Assembly: GCF_963855985.1 (NCBI RefSeq)
Contig: NC_087108.1
Coordinates: 12,852,001 to 12,916,000, forward strand
Length of the DNA stretch: 64,000 bases
DNA from: Ostrinia nubilalis
Taxonomy: Eukaryota > Arthropoda > Insecta > Lepidoptera > Crambidae
Reading direction: 5' to 3'
Shown: positions 59,840 to 64,000 of the stretch, piece after piece
Numbering within the stretch: the first letter of the stretch is position 1
Layout of the letters: the number at the start of each line of letters is the position of its first letter
Notes under the pieces: model-generated
The model's input: the letters and a program-made list of their open reading frames with translations, nothing else
Told to the model about the DNA's origin: nothing
The model's database searches: none
Translations under genes and position numbers: made by a program

Positions 59840-62800
59840 TTGAATATAAAATATGTTTCATCAAATAAGCATCTCGGTGAAGGTCGTTGTATAGCGGGAT
59901 CTTATACTATAACACAACCGAAAAAGTTATGTTTAATGTGTAAAAAGCCGCATCCACTATACTCTTGTCAGCAATTTTTAGATACTGATGTTCTAGGTAG
60001 ACTTAATTTTGTAAAACAGAATAACCTATGCGTTAATTGCCTGCGTCAGGGCCACACGTTTGCAGACTGCCGATTCGGGCCTTGTAGATTATGTAACGAT
60101 AAACACAACTCGCTAGTTCACCGCAATACGCACGATTTAAACGCACACAAATCGCCTGCATCAATGTTATCGCTGCACTCTATTAAGGAACCGCTTACCG
60201 AGGCGCCGCAACAGGCCGTCGCCTCCGCCACGCCCGCGACGTCAACGCAATCACATAATTTGAACACATCTGGTTCGATCCAGGTAAACAAGGCACACAT
60301 AGATGATTTACGATGCGATCTAAGTAGTGTCCATCAACCTGTTTTGCTTTCTACGGCGTTGATTGAAATAGCAGATATTCACAATAAATATCACACCGCG
60401 CGTGCATTGCTTGACAGTGGCAGCCAGCGCAGTTTTATTACAAAGAAATTATGCGATTCACTAAATTTACCACTAATACAGTCCACTCATGAAATACGTG
60501 GCGTTGGAAACTCGGTGACACAAACTACGCAAATGTGTAACATCGATATTCAGTCACGGACCGCAGCTTATAAAACTAATTTGCAATGTTTTGTTCTTTC
60601 GAATATTACTTCAGCACTGCCATCAGTACCTATACAAAGCGCACAAATCAGGATTCCTGATAAGATGCTTTTGGCAGACCCATTCTTTTACAAGTCTCAT
60701 GATATAGATATTCTAATAGGCGCAGACAAGTTTTGGGATTTGTTAAATACTGAAAAAATTAGATTATGTAATGGCCCATTCTTACACGACACAAAACTAG
60801 GTTGGATAATTTCAGGCCCCATTTACACTAATGCGAAACATTTTAATTACAGTAACTGTAACTTTACACAGTCTTTTGATTCTCAGCTTCGTAAGTTTTG
60901 GGAATTAGAGGAGTTGCCTAGGGTTCAGGACATCTACAGCAAAGAGGAGCGTGCATGTGAAAACCATTTTGTTCAGACTACGAGGCGCGATGAGAATGGG
61001 AGGTTTTGCGTTAGTATTCCTTTTAAAACTTCACCTGACACATTAGGAGAAACTTATTCAATGGCAGACAATCGATTTTTGGCATTAGAGAAACGGTTAC
61101 AACGTAATCCCAGTTATAAAAAATTATACACCGATTTTATACATGAGTACATAGACTTAGGTCACATGTCTGAGGTGTTTAACTATGGCAAACCTCACTA
61201 TTTTCTGCCACACCATGGCGTGTTCAGGGAGCATAGCACGACTACTAAACTTAGAGTGGTGTTCGATGCAAGCGCAAAATCATCCTCAGGCCATTCATTA
61301 AACGATCTACAAATGGTTGGCCCACCAATACAAGGCGATTTAGTGGCCATTTTGTTGAGGATGCGGCAACATAAATATATTGCATGTGCCGATATAGAAA
61401 AAATGTACAGGCAGTGTTTAATTGATGATAAACAAAGAAATTTACAATTAATTCTTTGGCGGGATGAACCATCGCAACCTTTACGCATTTATCAATTAAA
61501 TACTGTCACATACGGTACAGCATCAGCCCCCTTTTTAAGCTGCCGCTGCTTAAAGGAGGTAGCTGCTAATTGCACGGACAGTGACGTCATTAGAGTCATT
61601 ACGGAGGACATGTACGTGGACGATATGATTACAGGTCACGACGATTTATCTAAATTGTTGTCAATCTGTCAACAAACCGCGAAGGCGTTGCAGGCAGCAT
61701 GTTTTCCTTTGCGCAAATGGTGCTTTAACTTTAAAAATAATGAGTCAGTAGCACCAAATATAATGAAAAATTTCTCATTAATTGATCAGGCTAGTTCCAA
61801 AACGTTAGGCTTAGGTTTTTGTAACCAGACTGACGAGTTTCACTACACAACGCAATTTAAAAGTGAACATAATAAAATCACTAAGCGCAGTATTATGTCA
61901 AATATTTCACAGATATTCGACCCACTGGGCCTACTGAGTCCTTTTATAGTGACAGTCAAAGTTTTGTTGCAAAAATTGTGGCTACTGAAATTAGACTGGG
62001 ATGACGAAGTTCCGAGTGACGTCGCCCTAGTCTGGAACCGGTTTGCTAACGCATTGCCTATTTTGCATACTATACACATACCGCGTCATGTCATTGGTAG
62101 TGATCCCGATCGCATTGAATTGCATGTTTTTACCGACGCCTCAGAAACAGCGTACGGCGCCTGTGTTTACGTGCGCACAATATGCAAGGATTCGAATATT
62201 TTAGTGAGATTGCTATGTTCAAAAGGAAAGGTGGCCCCTCTCAAACCTGTAAGCATGCCTAGACTTGAGTTATGCGGTGCTTTATTAGGCGCACGATTAT
62301 ATGAGAAGGTTAGGGAAACGCTTCGTTGCAATTTTGATGGTGTCTATTTCTGGTGTGACTCAACAATAGTGCTGGGCTGGTTACGCATGTCACCCAGTCT
62401 ACTCAAAACATTTGTCCAGAATAGGGTGTCTGAAATTCACGAGATCACTAAGGAAGTTCCTTGGCGTCATATCAGCGGAAAACATAACCCAGCTGATCTC
62501 GTGTCACGAGGTGTCAAGTTGGAGGATTTGCCTTCAGCAAGTTTGTGGTGGGACGGTCCCTCTTTACTTCATGACAATACCTTTGACAGTACAAAACCTA
62601 TGTCCACTGATTATTCTGAAATTGCACAGAAGGACTTACCTGAAACAAAAATCAAGCAGGTACTCGCTTTAACATCTCAAACGCAATCTCCACAGTCTTT
62701 GTTTCCTTTTGAACGATTTTCTCAATTTAATCGCATGAGACGAGCAGGAGCATATGTATTACGATTTATTTATAATTTACGCAACAAAAATAAACGTTGC

Positions 62801-63586
62801 ACTGGCTCACTTACTGTTGATGAATTGAAATTGTCAGATTTAATGTTAGTAAAAATGTCTCAAATTGAATCCTTTCCAATTGAATATAATATGTTAATGA
62901 ATAATAATGATTTAAAGAAAAACAATAAATTATGCAAATTAAATATTTTTATGGATGAAAATAAATTACTACGTGTAGGTGGCCGTTTACAAAATTCTGC
63001 AATGTTTACATACGCAAAGAAACATCCCTTACTAATTTCTGGTAAACATTGGTTCTCAGTGCTGTTGTTCCGTCACGAGCACAAGCAACTGTCGCACGCA
63101 GGTGCGCAAGCGCTGCTTTACAGCGTGCGTGAGTCATACTGGCCAGTCAGCGGCAGGGATCTCGCCCGGCAGGTAGTGCACACTTGCGTTGTATGTACTC
63201 GACTGAGAGGCCGAACCCTTACGCCTATCATGGGAAACTTACCACTAGAGAGAATCACTCCAACATTCCCCTTTATGCGTTGTGGAGTGGATTACGCCGG
63301 GCCAGTGCTCGTACTCAACCGAAAGGGCAGAGGTGCTAAATTAATCAAATCTTATATTTGCATTTTTATATGTTTTGTAACAAAAGCAGTACATTTAGAA
63401 TTAGTAAGCGATCTTTCCACAAATTCTTACCTGTTGGCGCTAAAAAGATTTATTTCCAGGCGGGGTAAACCTGCTGAAATTTATTCTGACAATGGCAGAA
63501 ACTTTGTAGGCCTCATGAACGAATTTAAACATTTTTTATCACAGTCACATTCTGAAATTGCAGACTTTGCTTGTAGTCATGACTAG
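59840..63586 (+). CDS. BEL/Pao pol: knuckles, protease, RT, RNase H, integrase (interrupted)
   Basis: The first 21 or so residues are foldback sequence. Then come zinc knuckles CLMCKKPHPLYSC (31-43) and CVNCLRQGHTFADC, protease ALLDSGSQRSFIT with the active Asp near 191, reverse transcriptase with TYGTASAPF and YVDD near 590, RNase H (HVFTDASETAYGA) near 765, and integrase with HEHKQLSH...CVVC near 1083-1118, first Asp in GVDYAGP (about 1150) and DNGRNF (about 1217). The catalytic Glu is missing because another element enters at 63583; the last residue and stop come from that insert. Confidence 0.93.
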   Translation: MNIKYVSSNKHLGEGRCIAGSYTITQPKKLCLMCKKPHPLYSCQQFLDTDVLGRLNFVKQNNLCVNCLRQGHTFADCRFGPCRLCNDKHNSLVHRNTHDLNAHKSPASMLSLHSIKEPLTEAPQQAVASATPATSTQSHNLNTSGSIQVNKAHIDDLRCDLSSVHQPVLLSTALIEIADIHNKYHTARALLDSGSQRSFITKKLCDSLNLPLIQSTHEIRGVGNSVTQTTQMCNIDIQSRTAAYKTNLQCFVLSNITSALPSVPIQSAQIRIPDKMLLADPFFYKSHDIDILIGADKFWDLLNTEKIRLCNGPFLHDTKLGWIISGPIYTNAKHFNYSNCNFTQSFDSQLRKFWELEELPRVQDIYSKEERACENHFVQTTRRDENGRFCVSIPFKTSPDTLGETYSMADNRFLALEKRLQRNPSYKKLYTDFIHEYIDLGHMSEVFNYGKPHYFLPHHGVFREHSTTTKLRVVFDASAKSSSGHSLNDLQMVGPPIQGDLVAILLRMRQHKYIACADIEKMYRQCLIDDKQRNLQLILWRDEPSQPLRIYQLNTVTYGTASAPFLSCRCLKEVAANCTDSDVIRVITEDMYVDDMITGHDDLSKLLSICQQTAKALQAACFPLRKWCFNFKNNESVAPNIMKNFSLIDQASSKTLGLGFCNQTDEFHYTTQFKSEHNKITKRSIMSNISQIFDPLGLLSPFIVTVKVLLQKLWLLKLDWDDEVPSDVALVWNRFANALPILHTIHIPRHVIGSDPDRIELHVFTDASETAYGACVYVRTICKDSNILVRLLCSKGKVAPLKPVSMPRLELCGALLGARLYEKVRETLRCNFDGVYFWCDSTIVLGWLRMSPSLLKTFVQNRVSEIHEITKEVPWRHISGKHNPADLVSRGVKLEDLPSASLWWDGPSLLHDNTFDSTKPMSTDYSEIAQKDLPETKIKQVLALTSQTQSPQSLFPFERFSQFNRMRRAGAYVLRFIYNLRNKNKRCTGSLTVDELKLSDLMLVKMSQIESFPIEYNMLMNNNDLKKNNKLCKLNIFMDENKLLRVGGRLQNSAMFTYAKKHPLLISGKHWFSVLLFRHEHKQLSHAGAQALLYSVRESYWPVSGRDLARQVVHTCVVCTRLRGRTLTPIMGNLPLERITPTFPFMRCGVDYAGPVLVLNRKGRGAKLIKSYICIFICFVTKAVHLELVSDLSTNSYLLALKRFISRRGKPAEIYSDNGRNFVGLMNEFKHFLSQSHSEIADFACSHD

Positions 63587-64000
63587 AGTTGCCGCGAATA
63601 GTGGTTATAGCGAATAGTCGAATACCGATTAATCGCCATTCACTTTGGCGAATAGTCGAATAACTCGACATTACTATTCGACATAAAAATATTAAAATTA
63701 TTTCTAATTTCTTCTAAGGTTGTGAGAAAAGAAAACAATAAAGTTAAAGAAATCTGTTTCATGTTATCCATACCTACATAATTATACACCACTACTTTTT
63801 TATCACCGGAAAAATTTTAACAGGTTATGTAGGAATGTGTGAAAATTATAAAGTAAAAAAAAAATTTAAATTTTTATAAAGTTAATGTTTTTATTAAATT
63901 TTCTTTAGTCCCTATTTTACGCGTCACAGCTGGGCCACTCCGCTGCTCGTTCATTCAGTAGAGTAGTCGTACGCGCTCGCACATTGATCTGTCTGTCTCG
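63583..64000. mobile_element. hAT-like element inserted in the BEL/Pao integrase (right end outside)
   Basis: Coding sequence stops abruptly at TAGAGTTGCCGCGAATAG, a hAT-like terminus, after GTCATGAC. The rest contains repeated GCGAATAGTCGAATA words and AT-rich sequence. The right end is not in the window, so the target duplication cannot be checked. Confidence 0.6.

Larger units (their letters stand above)
56696..59902. mobile_element. Large foldback element inserted in the BEL/Pao gag-pol
   Basis: Ends AGATCCCGCTATACAACG and its inverse, with TA on both sides (56694-56695 and 59903-59904). Left arm about 56696-57700; right arm about 57966-58231 and 59170-59902, interrupted by another insert. 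The loop region near 57830-57940 repeats a piece of the right arm. Words GTTGCC/GGCAAC recur often. No transposase is seen. Confidence 0.9.
55250..63582 (+). mobile_element. BEL/Pao LTR retrotransposon, broken by nested insertions
   Basis: Gag (55566-56696) and pol (59840 onward) belong to one element. A TTGGTCCTTC-type sequence at 55258, common after the 5' LTR in this clade, marks the start of the interior. The 5' LTR probably lies just left of it, but no 3' LTR is in the window, so its borders are unknown. A foldback at 56696-59902 splits the coding region, and another element enters at 63583. Confidence 0.88.

Overview
The window looks like a stretch of a moth or butterfly genome. It holds one intron-rich host gene on the minus strand, set in a dense field of transposons typical of Lepidoptera: RTE-type and Jockey/CR1-type LINE tails, Helitron-like ends with a GC-rich hairpin and CTAG, tRNA-derived SINEs, TA- and TTAA-targeting MITEs, a Ty3-type LTR element and a BEL/Pao LTR element. 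Exons are GC-rich and introns AT-rich.

Host gene. Twenty-one exons between about 47.2 kb and 0.8 kb (read right to left) encode the middle of a USP32-type ubiquitin-specific protease: the end of the EF-hand region, the DUSP domain, a linker/ubiquitin-like part, the catalytic Cys box and much of the peptidase domain with its insertion. Splice phases agree at every one of the 20 internal junctions, including a 62-bp exon (1566-1627) and a 32-bp exon (9054-9085). The N-terminal exons must lie beyond the right edge and the C-terminal exons, with the catalytic His box, beyond the left edge.

Most unusual feature. Six of the 21 exons carry a tandem array exactly over their 3' end. Each unit holds the last part of the exon, its 5' splice site and a little intron. 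Periods are 111, 62+15n, 123, 88, 136 and 90 bp, with 4, 26, 7 (plus 2 short), 5, 11 and 5 exon-end copies. Unit sequences are unrelated, so the same kind of duplication arose repeatedly in one gene. The donors of three array exons run straight into TGACGTCAC and two more into shortened forms. The 3.8-kb array at 12.5-16.3 kb is hierarchical.

Layout. 0.4-5.1 kb: exons 21-17, several pressed between hAT or foldback MITEs. 5.1-11.7 kb: exons 16-14 and MITEs. 12.0-20.8 kb: exons 13-9, three arrays and an RTE fragment. 20.8-29 kb: exons 8 and 7, a decayed Tc1/mariner copy, a large foldback and Helitron-like copies. 29.3-32.3 kb: exons 6-4 and two arrays. 32.3-45 kb: introns with a 5'-truncated LINE (34.7-36.2 kb) and a non-autonomous Ty3-type element (38.1-41.7 kb) whose single long frame joins Gag-protease to the end of integrase. 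45-47.2 kb: exons 2 and 1 with LINE tails. 47.2-55 kb: no exon seen, scattered repeats. 55.2-63.6 kb: a BEL/Pao element split by a 3.2-kb TA-flanked foldback, itself carrying a TTAA-flanked piggyBac-like insert, and ended by a hAT-like insertion in the integrase.

All calls are by eye from the sequence. Comparison with human USP32 and with transposon families is from general knowledge; no search was run.
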